Below are positions 1 through 8,574 of a DNA stretch of 64,000 bases, piece by piece (the stretch's first letter is position 1; every line of letters begins with the position of its first letter). The DNA is taken from contig JACKMP010000006.1 of assembly GCA_024235315.1 (NCBI GenBank), forward strand, positions 124,001 to 188,000, in the 5' to 3' direction. Below the pieces are notes generated by a model, which did no database searches, was not told where the DNA came from, and was given only the letters and a program-made list of their open reading frames with translations. The position numbers and the translations under genes were made by a program. Source of the stretch: Chromatiaceae bacterium (GTDB taxonomy: Bacteria; Pseudomonadota; Gammaproteobacteria; Chromatiales; Chromatiaceae).

Positions 1-69
1 CAGGATTACCTGTTGTTCAGCCAGGGCCAGGACGCCTCCGATTCCGCGGACGACGTGCACAAGCACTGA
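1..69 (+). CDS. C-terminal end of an unidentified protein (5' partial)
   Basis: The first 22 codons of the window form an open frame ending in TGA at 67-69. The peptide is acidic and Asp/Ser-rich near the end (for example QDASDSADDVHKH). The remainder lies upstream of the window, so the protein cannot be identified. Whether this is a real gene end is inferred only from the open frame and coding-like base use. Confidence 0.45.
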   Translation, partial: QDYLLFSQGQDASDSADDVHKH

Positions 70-186
70 GATGCCGCCAACGGGTACCACGGGGTCCCCG
101 TTGCTGTCACGACGCCATTGACGTGCACCCCGCCCGCTCTCCCGGCGGGCGATGTCTGAGTACCCCCCGACGAGCCTCACCATTTT

Positions 187-235
187 TCAGCATGGCGGCA
201 GCGCGCGCCCTGCGCGCGAAAAAAATGCTGCTCAA
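187..235. repeat. stem-loop upstream of hydrolase operon
   Basis: CAGCAT (189-194) and ATGCTG (225-230) bracket a G+C-rich inner hairpin (GCGCGCG / CGCGCG) followed by seven A residues. On the minus strand this would look like a hairpin followed by a T run. It lies in the 228-bp gap between the partial gene and the hydrolase. It may be a terminator acting leftwards or a leader structure; no function is proven. Confidence 0.4.
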
Positions 236-236
236 A

Positions 237-283
237 AATCACAAATAAGCTATGTTTGAGTGGCTTACGCGATATTTGTGATT
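237..283. promoter_or_regulatory. 11-bp inverted repeat with nested stem before the hydrolase start
   Basis: AATCACAAATA (237-247) is repeated in perfect inversion as TATTTGTGATT (273-283). Inside it AAGC/GCTT can extend the pairing. The right arm ends 14 nt before the ATG at 298 and directly precedes the ribosome-binding site GGGAGAGG. It could be an operator, or an RNA stem-loop affecting translation of the hydrolase-GGDEF/EAL operon. Confidence 0.5.
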
Positions 284-297
284 ATTTGGGAGAGGTG

Positions 298-1161
298 ATG
301 CCTGTAACTGCGCTGTTCATTCGGCTGCTGGTCCTGGCAGTTCCAATGGCAGTCCATGCAGGCAGTGCGCGGATGGAACTGACGGTGGCCCCGGGAATCG
401 TTGCCGAGGCCGAGTACTGGCCGGGCGAGTCTGAGCTGCCGGCGGTGCTGTTGCTACACGGGTTTCTGGCAACGCGTGAATTCCCGACGATCCGCCGGCT
501 TTCCGAGGCCCTTGCCAGCGAGGGTTTCAGCGTGCTTGCCCCGACGCTGTCACTGGGGGTGAACAGGCGTCGCCAGAGCGTGGCCTGCGAGGCCATCCAT
601 ACACATTCCATGGAACAGGACGTGGCCGAACTGCGTTCCTGGGTCCACTGGCTGGCCGAACGTGCCGGGAAGGCCCCGGTGGTGATCGGGCACAGCGTAG
701 GCGGCGCACAGTTGACCGCCATGCTCGATGCAGACCGCGACCTGGAGGTCGCGCGGGCGGTATTGGTCAGCCTGTCTTCCTTCGGTGAGGAGCAGGGTCC
801 TGAAGAGGTCGGGTTTCTGCGTGCGCGGGCTGCCACCGACCAGGCGCGCGCGGCAGATGCGATGTACCCGTACTCGCTGAGTTACTGCAAGACCTATGTA
901 ACCACCCCTTCAAACCTGCTTTCGTACCTGACGTGGGACAAGGCCCGGCTGATGTTTGCGCTGAACGGCAGCGCCGTGCCAGTGACTGTGATCTATGGCG
1001 ACCGGGACGAGCGCATCGACAAGGCGTGGATCGAGAACCTGCGCTCGGGAGGTGTGGCGGTTCGGCCGGTGGCCGGCGCAAACCATTTTTTCGACCTCGC
1101 ACACGAGTTTGATCTGCTGGACGAGGTGCTCAGGGTGATTTCGGAGGGCAGCCATGGCTGA
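298..1161 (+). CDS. exported alpha/beta hydrolase
   Basis: A 287-residue alpha/beta hydrolase. The first ~22 residues form a signal peptide (hydrophobic core, AVHAGS cleavage region). Catalytic residues are visible: nucleophile Ser133 in GHSVGG, acid Asp235 or Asp237 in YGDRDER, and His263 in GANHFF. HGF near residue 57 fits the oxyanion hole. The ATG at 298 was chosen because GGGAGAGG precedes it; a TTG at 256 lies in frame upstream but would spoil the signal peptide. It overlaps the GGDEF/EAL gene by 8 nt, so the two are likely co-translated. The substrate is unknown; a periplasmic esterase or lipase is the best guess. Confidence 0.75.
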   Translation: MPVTALFIRLLVLAVPMAVHAGSARMELTVAPGIVAEAEYWPGESELPAVLLLHGFLATREFPTIRRLSEALASEGFSVLAPTLSLGVNRRRQSVACEAIHTHSMEQDVAELRSWVHWLAERAGKAPVVIGHSVGGAQLTAMLDADRDLEVARAVLVSLSSFGEEQGPEEVGFLRARAATDQARAADAMYPYSLSYCKTYVTTPSNLLSYLTWDKARLMFALNGSAVPVTVIYGDRDERIDKAWIENLRSGGVAVRPVAGANHFFDLAHEFDLLDEVLRVISEGSHG

Positions 1162-3427
1162 TTCGAGGCGTGGACTTTCCATCAGCAGCTATGCGGTGAT
1201 CATGGTTGTCCTGGTGGTGGTGGCGTTCGTGGCATACGGATTGTTCACGTATCGCGAATTCCAGCGCGTGCATGCGGACGTGGAAGCGACCGCGCACGCG
1301 GCGGCCAGGGACGAGCTGCGGCTGGTCATGGATCGGATGCTTCGCGAGTCGGAGGAGATGGCCGACCGTTTCGCCGAGTGGGAGGAGGTCAGCCAGCAGC
1401 TGGACGTGCCACGGTACTACGCCTACTGGCGCAGCTACCGGATGTTCAACCACAGCGTGTTGCCGGACTATGTGACGGACGCCGAGGTCTACGATCGTGA
1501 CGGCGTCGCGCTGGCAAAGCTCGATGTCAACGAGCTGCCGAGCCAGATCGGGACGCCGCTACCCCCCGCCTATGTGGACTATTCGGCCACCGAGCCGGCG
1601 CTGTTGGTATTCCGGGCCGTGCCGGCGGTCGCCGGCGAGGCAAAGTCACGGCCGCGCGGGTATGTCGGTCTGCGCATCAGCCTGCTGAAGCAGCTGCGAG
1701 AGAATCGCGTTTATCGGTATATCGATCCGCAGACGATCGGTTTTGCACCGGCCGGAAAGGCCACGATGACCTGGGCGGAGCTGCAGACCGCGACGCAGTT
1801 CACTGTGCGTGAGAACCCGATGAGCAAGGCGGTTTCCGGACTACTGTCCGGCGCAATTGCGAACCTCAGTGTCATCCTGGGGATCTTCGCACTGCTGCTT
1901 TTTCCGGCTCTGGTGTTCCTCATCGTGCGTCCCTTGCGCGCGATCTCCGCGCATATCGACCGGTTGAAGAGCAGTCCTGGCGGGTTGATGTTGGACGATC
2001 TGGCCGGGGTCCTGCCGATCGCCGAGACGGAAAAGATCCGCGCCTCGCTCAATGAGTATCAGAACCGCCTGATCGACGTCCACAGCAGCCTGGAAGAGAA
2101 GAGCAAGGAGCTGTGGACCATGGCGCATCATGATGCGCTGACCGGTGCGAAGAACCGCCGCGCCTTCGACGAATTCATGAAGAACCTGCCGGCAATGCTG
2201 GGCGAACGCGATATTGGCGTCTGTTTCGCGCTGTTCGACGTCAATCACTTCAAGGCGATCAATGATTCCTACGGACACGGCGTCGGTGACCAGGTGCTCA
2301 ATGTCATCGCGGGCCGCATTGCCTCGGTTCTGCGCCGCGGCGAGGAACTGTTTCGTATCGGCGGCGACGAGTTCGCGGTGGTGCTGATGGAGTGTGACGA
2401 GACCTCGGCCCTGCGCATCGCCGAGCGCTGCCACGAAAAAATCGTCGGCTACGATTTCAGCCGGCTGGGAATCCGCGAGCCGTTGCGTATCAGCGCAGGC
2501 CTGGCGTCGGCGCGGGTGGACGATATTGAAGACCTGCAGAACCTGCAGTGGAAGGCCGATGTGGCGATGTACCGGGCGAAGCGACCGGGGCATGCCAATG
2601 TGGTGATGTTCACCGAGGCCCTGGCGCGTGATTCCGAGGGCCTGTTCTCCAGTTGGGTGAATACGGCGGTTTACGATGCCGTGGTCTACGGCAAGGGCCT
2701 GCTGATGCATTACCAGCCCATCGTCGATCTGGGGAGCGGCAAGATCTGCCACTACGAGGCCCTGGTGCGCATCGAGCAGGACGGTGAGGTGATCATGCCG
2801 TCCAACATCTTCCCGGTCGTCGAGGCGCGTCGTCTGGAGGTCGAACTCGACCGTGCCGTACTGCGCCGGGTGCTGGCCGATCTGCGTGGGGGCAAGGTCC
2901 AGCTCGGTACCGGCGTCTCGATCAACCTCTCCGGGCCATCCGTGGTGCACGAGCAGGTGTGTGCCTGGTTCGATGACTTCAAGCCACTGTTGAAGGACTA
3001 TCGGGTGATGATCGAGGTGACGGAAACGGCCCTGATCACGCAGATCGGGCTGGCCAACGAGAACCTGACGCGCCTGCAGCAGCTCGGGTTCGAGATCGCG
3101 CTGGATGATTTTGGCAGCGGCTACTCATCGGTCCGCTATCTGGCCAGCATGCCGGTCGATGCAGTGAAGTTCGATATCAGCCTGGTGCATGGCCTGCAGG
3201 ACGACACCCAGCGCATCATGGTGACGCACCTGGCGCAGATGATCCTCGAGGCAGGTCATCAACTGGTGGCCGAGGGTATCGAGGATGTGGCCACGCTGGA
3301 GGCGGCGAAGGCGGCGGGTTTCTCGCGCGGCCAGGGTTACCTGCTGGGTCGGCCGGCGGAACATGCGAAACGTGCGAAGATCGTGTTCGACAACGTCGCC
3401 GTGTTTCCGTCCGATCGCCGTGCCTGA
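1154..3427 (+). CDS. membrane-bound GGDEF/EAL c-di-GMP enzyme with periplasmic sensor
   Basis: A 757-residue c-di-GMP turnover protein. TM helix ~12-32, a periplasmic sensor region ~35-230 resembling CHASE4, TM ~233-258, a HAMP-like linker, GGDEF domain ~325-487 and EAL domain ~505-745. The GGDEF motif is intact (RIGGDEF, residues 401-407), but the usual inhibitory RxxD site reads RRGE. The EAL domain keeps E-A-L at 535-537, DDFGSG and the AEGIED and QGYLLGRP motifs, so both activities look possible. It overlaps the upstream hydrolase gene by 8 nt, suggesting that the hydrolase and this sensor act on the same envelope signal. Direction of the net reaction cannot be told from sequence. Confidence 0.9.
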   Translation: MADSRRGLSISSYAVIMVVLVVVAFVAYGLFTYREFQRVHADVEATAHAAARDELRLVMDRMLRESEEMADRFAEWEEVSQQLDVPRYYAYWRSYRMFNHSVLPDYVTDAEVYDRDGVALAKLDVNELPSQIGTPLPPAYVDYSATEPALLVFRAVPAVAGEAKSRPRGYVGLRISLLKQLRENRVYRYIDPQTIGFAPAGKATMTWAELQTATQFTVRENPMSKAVSGLLSGAIANLSVILGIFALLLFPALVFLIVRPLRAISAHIDRLKSSPGGLMLDDLAGVLPIAETEKIRASLNEYQNRLIDVHSSLEEKSKELWTMAHHDALTGAKNRRAFDEFMKNLPAMLGERDIGVCFALFDVNHFKAINDSYGHGVGDQVLNVIAGRIASVLRRGEELFRIGGDEFAVVLMECDETSALRIAERCHEKIVGYDFSRLGIREPLRISAGLASARVDDIEDLQNLQWKADVAMYRAKRPGHANVVMFTEALARDSEGLFSSWVNTAVYDAVVYGKGLLMHYQPIVDLGSGKICHYEALVRIEQDGEVIMPSNIFPVVEARRLEVELDRAVLRRVLADLRGGKVQLGTGVSINLSGPSVVHEQVCAWFDDFKPLLKDYRVMIEVTETALITQIGLANENLTRLQQLGFEIALDDFGSGYSSVRYLASMPVDAVKFDISLVHGLQDDTQRIMVTHLAQMILEAGHQLVAEGIEDVATLEAAKAAGFSRGQGYLLGRPAEHAKRAKIVFDNVAVFPSDRRA

Positions 3428-3570
3428 GACGACAGGGTGGCGCAGGGCGCCGACGTCTTACGCCGCAATGTGTGCGGTTGACCCGGTGACGTCTACCGCA
3501 TAGCGTTGCGTTATCTGTCAGCGAGCCGCAGCCAATTCGCGGCGCGTATCCAATCGGCACCACTTTTCCA

Positions 3571-3594
3571 ATGACTGTCATCCCAAGCCGTTGA
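3571..3594 (+). other. possible heptapeptide leader overlapping the VWA gene start
   Basis: ATG at 3571 opens a 7-codon frame (MTVIPSR) whose TGA overlaps the TTG start of the VWA gene (TTGA). This arrangement can support translational reinitiation. No strong ribosome-binding site precedes the ATG, so it may be chance. Confidence 0.25.
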
Positions 3595-5708
3595 GCCGCT
3601 CCGCCCTCGATCACGCCACCATCGTTGCGCGCCTCGACGAAGTCCTCGAGGTCGAGTTCACATTCATCCATACCGACAGGCTGGCCGAGTCCCTGGCCGG
3701 TATGCCGCGAGAGCGGCAGGACTTCATCCTGCAATGGACCCGACGGGCGGCGGCGACCAATACCGAACTGGCCTTTCAGTTTGCCAGCCGGGCGCATCAG
3801 GCGCTGAGCGAGGTGGCGCCGGAGGTCGTGTCTGCCTGGTGTCTGCACGCGATGGACAGCTACGACCGCGCCGGTCTGCAGGCGGCAATGGCGGTGATAC
3901 GCGATCTCGACGGATTCCTGCTTGTCGGCCACCAGCGCGCTGCCGGGTCCGTGTTCGAGGAGGCGGTGCCGATCCTGCGGCCTTTCGTGCAGGGACTGGA
4001 AGGCCGGCGTCTGAAGATCGAGCCCGGGGAATACGCCTGGACCGATGGGGAAGTCCTGTACCTGCCTGAGATCGTCGCGCGCCTCGACAACCAGGCCGAC
4101 AATTTCCAGCTGTTCAAGTCGATCGTTGCGCATCTGTGGGCGCAGACGCGCTACGGCACGCTCAACGTCAACCTGATGGAGTTCCTCGGCCGGTTCCCAC
4201 GTGCGGAGCACGCCCAGTCGGTTTTCCATGCGCTGGAGACGCTGCGCCTGGATACCCTGATAGGGGCTGAACTGCCGGGGCTGCACCGGCGTATGCAGGC
4301 GCTCAGTACAGCCCTCGGAGATCCCCCTCTGGGACCGGCATGGCACGCGGCGGCACAGGACCTGTCGCGGATCGGCGCGCGCGTCGAGGACAGTCTGCGC
4401 TGGGTTGGGCGGTTGTATGAAGGTGCTGCGCCTGCGCCACGTTGCTATCAGGGCCAGCTTAACCCCGTGGCGGCATGGTCGGCCCGGCTGCGCCGCCTCG
4501 AGCGCGACAAGGCGCGCCTGCGCGAGAGCCTGCGGGTGATAGCCAACGAGATCGCCGAGGGGCGTGGTGATCATGCCCCGCCGGAGCGCTTCGACGTCGA
4601 ACAGGCCGGGAACGAGGCGCAGGTCGGTGCCCTGCAGGTCGAGGTCACGCTCGCCGAGCAGCCGCTGCCGATCCCTGACAAGGTGCGCGAGCAGTTGCGG
4701 TCCATCCTGCTCGACCTCGGCGAGATCCCGCCCGAGTACCTGACGCCCGCCGGCGAAGGCGAATACGATCCCGGCCTGTTCGAGGAGACCTCTCTCAATC
4801 CGGAAGACGTCTGGGGTGGTACTTACCACGAGGAAGGGGCTTTTCTGTACAACGAATGGGACGTGGCGCGACAGGCACACAAGAAGAACTGGTGCGTGCT
4901 GCGCGAGATCGATGTGCAGCCAGGCGACACCGCGTTTCACCGTACCACCCTGGCCAAATACTCCGGGTTCGTGCGTTCGCTGCGCCGCACCTTTGAGATC
5001 CTGCGCGGTGAGGACCGGATGCTGAGGCGGCGCAGTGACGGTGAGGATATCGATATCGATGCCCTGGTCGAGGCCTGGGGCGATGTGCACAGTGGGCTGG
5101 AGATGACCGACCGCGTGTTTACCCGCATGCACAAGGAGGAGCGCAACATCGCCGTGATGTTCATGGTCGACATGTCCGGTTCGACGCGTGGCTGGATCAA
5201 CGATGCCGAGCGTGAGGCCTTGATCCTGCTGGCCGAGGCACTCAACACCCTGGGTGACCGCTATGCGATCTACGGCTTCTCCGGTTGGACGCGCAAACGC
5301 TGCGAGGCGTTTCGGGTGAAGGACTTCGATGACCCCTGGGACGAGGCGGTCATCGGCCGGGTGTGCGGTATCGAGCCGAAGGACTACACGCGCATGGGGG
5401 CGCCAATCCGTCATCTGGCGCAGAAGCTCAAACGGGTCGAGGCGAGGACCAAGCTGCTGGTGACCCTGTCCGATGGCAAGCCGGACGACTACGACCTGGA
5501 GTACCGGGGCGAGTACGGAATAGAAGACACGCGACAGGCGCTTTACGAGGCACGCCGGGAGGGAATACACGCGTACTGCATCACCATCGATCGTGAGGGA
5601 CAGGATTATCTGCCGCATATGTACGGCGCCGCGAATTTCACGGTCCTGGACGACGTCGCCAAGCTGCCGACCAGGATCTCCGACATCTATCGCCGAATAA
5701 CCAGCTGA
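3591..5708 (+). CDS. VWA-domain protein, NorD/CbbO family
   Basis: A 705-residue protein whose C-terminal ~200 residues are a von Willebrand factor A domain with an intact metal-ion site: D527-M-S-G-S at 527-531, then a conserved Thr, and TLSDGKPDD later. The N-terminal part matches the layout of NorD and CbbO, partners of MoxR-type AAA+ ATPases that remodel nitric oxide reductase or Rubisco. No AAA+ partner, norCB or cbb gene is nearby, so the target is open. The assigned TTG start overlaps the stop of a 7-codon reading frame (3571-3594), which could couple translation. No better ATG exists near the N terminus. Confidence 0.8.
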   Translation: MSRSALDHATIVARLDEVLEVEFTFIHTDRLAESLAGMPRERQDFILQWTRRAAATNTELAFQFASRAHQALSEVAPEVVSAWCLHAMDSYDRAGLQAAMAVIRDLDGFLLVGHQRAAGSVFEEAVPILRPFVQGLEGRRLKIEPGEYAWTDGEVLYLPEIVARLDNQADNFQLFKSIVAHLWAQTRYGTLNVNLMEFLGRFPRAEHAQSVFHALETLRLDTLIGAELPGLHRRMQALSTALGDPPLGPAWHAAAQDLSRIGARVEDSLRWVGRLYEGAAPAPRCYQGQLNPVAAWSARLRRLERDKARLRESLRVIANEIAEGRGDHAPPERFDVEQAGNEAQVGALQVEVTLAEQPLPIPDKVREQLRSILLDLGEIPPEYLTPAGEGEYDPGLFEETSLNPEDVWGGTYHEEGAFLYNEWDVARQAHKKNWCVLREIDVQPGDTAFHRTTLAKYSGFVRSLRRTFEILRGEDRMLRRRSDGEDIDIDALVEAWGDVHSGLEMTDRVFTRMHKEERNIAVMFMVDMSGSTRGWINDAEREALILLAEALNTLGDRYAIYGFSGWTRKRCEAFRVKDFDDPWDEAVIGRVCGIEPKDYTRMGAPIRHLAQKLKRVEARTKLLVTLSDGKPDDYDLEYRGEYGIEDTRQALYEARREGIHAYCITIDREGQDYLPHMYGAANFTVLDDVAKLPTRISDIYRRITS

Positions 5709-5867
5709 TCGGGAATCTCCGCATTGCAATCGCCGCCGCGCCTTGGCAACCTCTGCCGAGCCGTGGCCGCGGGGGCCGGTTGCAGGGCACCATCCAGCGC
5801 CCTGCCTGGCACGACAACAGAGTCCCGATACAAAGGCTGCCGGTTCACATCCACAGGGGGGAATCCA

Positions 5868-6545
5868 ATGAAATTAAGTTATTGCCTGCTCGCGACGCTG
5901 CTGGTTGCGGGTGGGGCACATGCCGCTCCTTACTATGGCCCGGGGCCGATGCCATATCCGCCTGGACCGGCCGCGCAGCCGCAGGCCGCGAACCCGGCCG
6001 TCGAACTTCGCGCCGGCGTGGACAGGTTGCTGGCTTTCCTGGGCGGTGAGCCCAAGCCGTCGGCACAGGCGCTGGCCGCCTTCCTCGATCAGGAGATCGC
6101 ACCTTTCTTCGATTTCGAATACATGGCGAGTTCGGCCGGGGGGCGTCTTTTCGAACAGCTCAGCAGCGAAGATCAGCAGGCGCTGGTGGCGGAGATCAAG
6201 CAGAGCTTCCTGACCAAGATGGCGGAAAAGCTTGGTGCCTACGACAGCCAGCAGGTGCGGTTCCTGCCACCGCGTGCGGGCAATGACGGCAAGACGGCAC
6301 AGGTCAGTGCAGCGGTGCTCAATCCGGGCAGCTATCCTGCCCGCCTTGATTTCCGGCTCTACCGGGCCGGCAAGCAGTGGCGCGTCTATGACGTGGCCGC
6401 CAACGGTCAGAGCGCAATCGTGCACTACCGTCAGCAGCTGATGCGCCAGATCCAGCAGCAGCGTATGGCGCAGATGCGTCGTATGGCGCCACCTGTGCAG
6501 CGCGGCATGCCGCCCGGTGTCTACGGGCCCATGCCCATGCGTTGA
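5868..6545 (+). CDS. MlaC/Ttg2D-family periplasmic protein
   Basis: A 225-residue exported protein. A signal peptide (residues 1-19, ending AHA) is followed by a Pro/Gly/Tyr-rich linker and then an MlaC-like domain (~40-190) with the typical LDQEIAPFFDFEYM pattern. The tail is rich in Gln, Arg and Met and ends in a Met/Pro stretch. The ATG at 5868 has AGGGGGGA upstream; the longer reading frame from 5724 lacks one. MlaC proteins shuttle phospholipids to an MlaFEDB transporter, but no mla genes are adjacent, so this is an orphan copy. A rho-independent terminator follows directly. Confidence 0.75.
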   Translation: MKLSYCLLATLLVAGGAHAAPYYGPGPMPYPPGPAAQPQAANPAVELRAGVDRLLAFLGGEPKPSAQALAAFLDQEIAPFFDFEYMASSAGGRLFEQLSSEDQQALVAEIKQSFLTKMAEKLGAYDSQQVRFLPPRAGNDGKTAQVSAAVLNPGSYPARLDFRLYRAGKQWRVYDVAANGQSAIVHYRQQLMRQIQQQRMAQMRRMAPPVQRGMPPGVYGPMPMR

Positions 6546-6552
6546 TCGTGTG

Positions 6553-6576
6553 AACCGGGCCTGGCCCGGTTTTTTT
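6553..6576 (+). terminator. rho-independent terminator
   Basis: AACCGGGCC and GGCCCGGTT pair around a single central T, followed by a T run. It lies 8 nt after the stop of the MlaC-like gene and before the convergent DsbA-like gene. Confidence 0.8.
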
Positions 6577-6590
6577 CCGCCGATTTCAGC

Positions 6591-7220
6591 TCACACCGTG
6601 AACAGGCCCAGTATGGTGTCTCGCATTGGAGCGACATCCGTGTAGTCGACCGGTACAGGCCAGAAGCTGTCGCCAAGCTGCAGACGCAGACTCGGAAAAC
6701 TGTCTGCGCCCATGCGGCGCGCCTGCGCGACCTCGTCGGTGAGTGCCTGCCGGGTCTCCGGTGCGTTGAGCAGCTGTGCGAACCGGTCGGCGTCCAGGCC
6801 CAGCTGCGTGGCCAGTGCGATCAGCGTGCTGTCGTCCGAGGGGTTGAGCGCCAAAAGGTAGTAGGCGCGCTGGATGGCGTCGATCATCGATGCCTCGGCG
6901 CCGCTGTCGAGTCGACGCGCGGCGATCACGGCACGGCATGCAGGCCAGGTGCTGCGCCTTGGCCTGGCATCACGCCAGAAATCAAAATTGAATTCCGTGC
7001 CCGGAATTCTCCGCTGGATGCGGCGCCAGGTTTCCTGCAATCGGGTCTGCATCTCTGCCGGCATCGGCTGATCCGAGTCGGCCGCCAGGCCGCCGAGCAG
7101 CCGCACGACCGTCGCCTCACCGCTGAGTGCATCGCACAGGCGCTCGAACGTCGGGCGGAATCCCCAGCACCAGGAGCACATCGGATCGTGCACGTAGATC
7201 AGGGTGCGCGTGGTGGTCAT
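6591..7220 (-). CDS. DsbA-family thioredoxin-like protein
   Basis: A 209-residue protein of the DsbA superfamily with the redox motif C15-S-W-C18 near the N terminus and a helical insert typical of DsbA/FrnE-type proteins. The conserved cis-proline region is visible as DSFPSLRL near residue 180. No signal peptide is present when starting at the ATG at 7220, so it is probably cytoplasmic, unlike DsbA itself. An upstream start at 7310 would add a non-homologous extension that overlaps the next gene's promoter. It is divergent from the retropepsin gene. Confidence 0.75.
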   Translation of the reverse strand: MTTTRTLIYVHDPMCSWCWGFRPTFERLCDALSGEATVVRLLGGLAADSDQPMPAEMQTRLQETWRRIQRRIPGTEFNFDFWRDARPRRSTWPACRAVIAARRLDSGAEASMIDAIQRAYYLLALNPSDDSTLIALATQLGLDADRFAQLLNAPETRQALTDEVAQARRMGADSFPSLRLQLGDSFWPVPVDYTDVAPMRDTILGLFTV

Positions 7221-7310
7221 AAGCACAGTGTCCGGTAGACGGGTTTGAACTTCATCAGTGGATCGGGTTCCAATGTCGCGCAGCAGCGTCATCGCCAAGT
7301 TACACGGCAA

Positions 7311-7838
7311 ATGAAATCAGGGCCAGAACAGGACACCACACAACGCACCGGCAGGGTAATGCTGATCGCCGCATGGGTCGGCGGTCTGGTCTTGTTGACA
7401 CTGTTGTTCCAGGACGTATTGGAATCACGCTTCAATCCGAACGGTGAACCGCTGGTGCGGGCGGGCCAGGACGGCCGTAGCGAAGTCGTGCTCGAACGCA
7501 ACGCGCAGGGCCACTATGTGGCGAACGGGTTCATCAACGGGTACCCGGTCACTTTCCTGGTCGATACCGGTGCGACCGATGTGGCGTTGTCGGAAGCCCT
7601 GGCCGAGCGCCTGCGATTGCAGCGTGGCGGTGGCGCGATCAGTCAGACGGCGAACGGGCCGGTTGCGGTATGGCAGACGATACTCGACCAGGTGCGGATA
7701 GGCTCGATCGCACTTGGCGATGTCCGCGCCTCGATCCTGCCTGCGATGCGTGCCGACGATCCTGTGCTTCTGGGGATGAGTTTTCTGCGTCAGGTCGAAC
7801 TGGTGCAGCGCGAGGGCCAGTTGCTACTGCGACACTGA
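7311..7838 (+). CDS. membrane-anchored retropepsin-like aspartic protease
   Basis: A 175-residue protein with one N-terminal TM helix (~17-37) and a retropepsin-like domain containing the catalytic D85-T-G-A-T motif, a second conserved hydrophobic-hydrophobic-G motif (VLLGMSFL) and the family's common NPN box after the helix. This matches the TIGR02281-type clan AA proteases, which are single-domain and presumably act as dimers. The ATG at 7311 matches the usual family N terminus; an in-frame TTG at 7245 lies inside the divergent promoter region. Substrate unknown. Confidence 0.8.
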   Translation: MKSGPEQDTTQRTGRVMLIAAWVGGLVLLTLLFQDVLESRFNPNGEPLVRAGQDGRSEVVLERNAQGHYVANGFINGYPVTFLVDTGATDVALSEALAERLRLQRGGGAISQTANGPVAVWQTILDQVRIGSIALGDVRASILPAMRADDPVLLGMSFLRQVELVQREGQLLLRH

Positions 7839-7854
7839 GCCCGCGATGCGGGCG

Positions 7855-7883
7855 AAAAAAACGCCGCAAAATGCGGCGTTTTT
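7855..7883. terminator. bidirectional terminator
   Basis: ACGCCGCA (7861-7868) and TGCGGCGT (7872-7879) form a stem with an A run on the left and a T run on the right. It serves the convergent retropepsin and HU-like genes. Confidence 0.85.
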
Positions 7884-7903
7884 CAACCCGCGGTCGGCCG
7901 CGC

Positions 7904-8293
7904 CTACTTTCCGATCGTATCTTTCAGTGCTTTCAATGCGGTCACGCGAACCACTGTCGAAGCCGGTTTGGCGGCGATCTTCATCGGTTCACCGGTTGCC
8001 GGGTTGCGGCCCATGCGGGCCTTGCGCGCCGGTTTCTTCACGCGGCGGATCTTGACTCCGGTGTCCGGAATGGTGAATTCACCGGAACCACGCTTCTTCA
8101 TATGGGCCTCGACCATCGCACCAAGCGAGGACAGGACATTGCCCACGTCTTTCTTGGACAGTCCTGTGCTCTCGGACAGCGCGGTGATGATCTGGGTCTT
8201 GGTCTGCTTGCTGGCGATGGCTTTCACTGCGGGCGCAGCGGCTGCCGTCTTGGCCGCGGCTTTCTTCGCAGCGGCTTTCTTTTTCACTGCCAT
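7904..8293 (-). CDS. HU/IHF-family DNA-binding protein with Lys/Ala-rich N-terminal tail
   Basis: A 129-residue nucleoid protein. Residues 1-35 form a basic low-complexity tail (repeats of KKAAAKK type), followed by an HU-like dimerisation and DNA-binding domain (~36-125) containing the GRNPATGEP loop found at the DNA-contacting arm. The ATG at 8293 is preceded by AGGAG. Such tails resemble the C-terminal tail of eukaryotic H1 and of some actinobacterial HU proteins, but here the tail is at the N terminus. It probably increases DNA affinity or compaction. It is divergent from the giant coiled-coil gene. Confidence 0.85.
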   Translation of the reverse strand: MAVKKKAAAKKAAAKTAAAAPAVKAIASKQTKTQIITALSESTGLSKKDVGNVLSSLGAMVEAHMKKRGSGEFTIPDTGVKIRRVKKPARKARMGRNPATGEPMKIAAKPASTVVRVTALKALKDTIGK

Positions 8294-8574
8294 GTATGAC
8301 TCCTGCTCGATTGGTGGGAAACCGCAGAAAACATAGCATAGAAAAACGCGGTCCAATACATGGATATGCCTTGTTTCATGGTCTGGATCGCAAAAAAGCA
8401 AGTGCGACTATGCTAACAGTTACCGGTTGTGAGCCGGGGGGGTGCCTGGCGACCGATCGGCAAGCGGGTCAGGCAGGGTCACGGCGAACTCGATTGCTCA
8501 AGATCACCTTGGTCGGGGTCGATAAGGACTGACGTACCCCGTTTCCCTGGGCACCACCGGAACAGCACGGACTA

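Noticed and set aside
237..283. CRP site
   Set aside because: The TCACA and TGTGA halves are in the wrong order and far apart compared with TGTGA-N6-TCACA.
3216..5729. Long minus-strand open frame (837 codons)
   Set aside because: It runs antisense to the VWA gene with shadow composition (His/Gln/Arg-rich) and has no ribosome-binding site or family motif.
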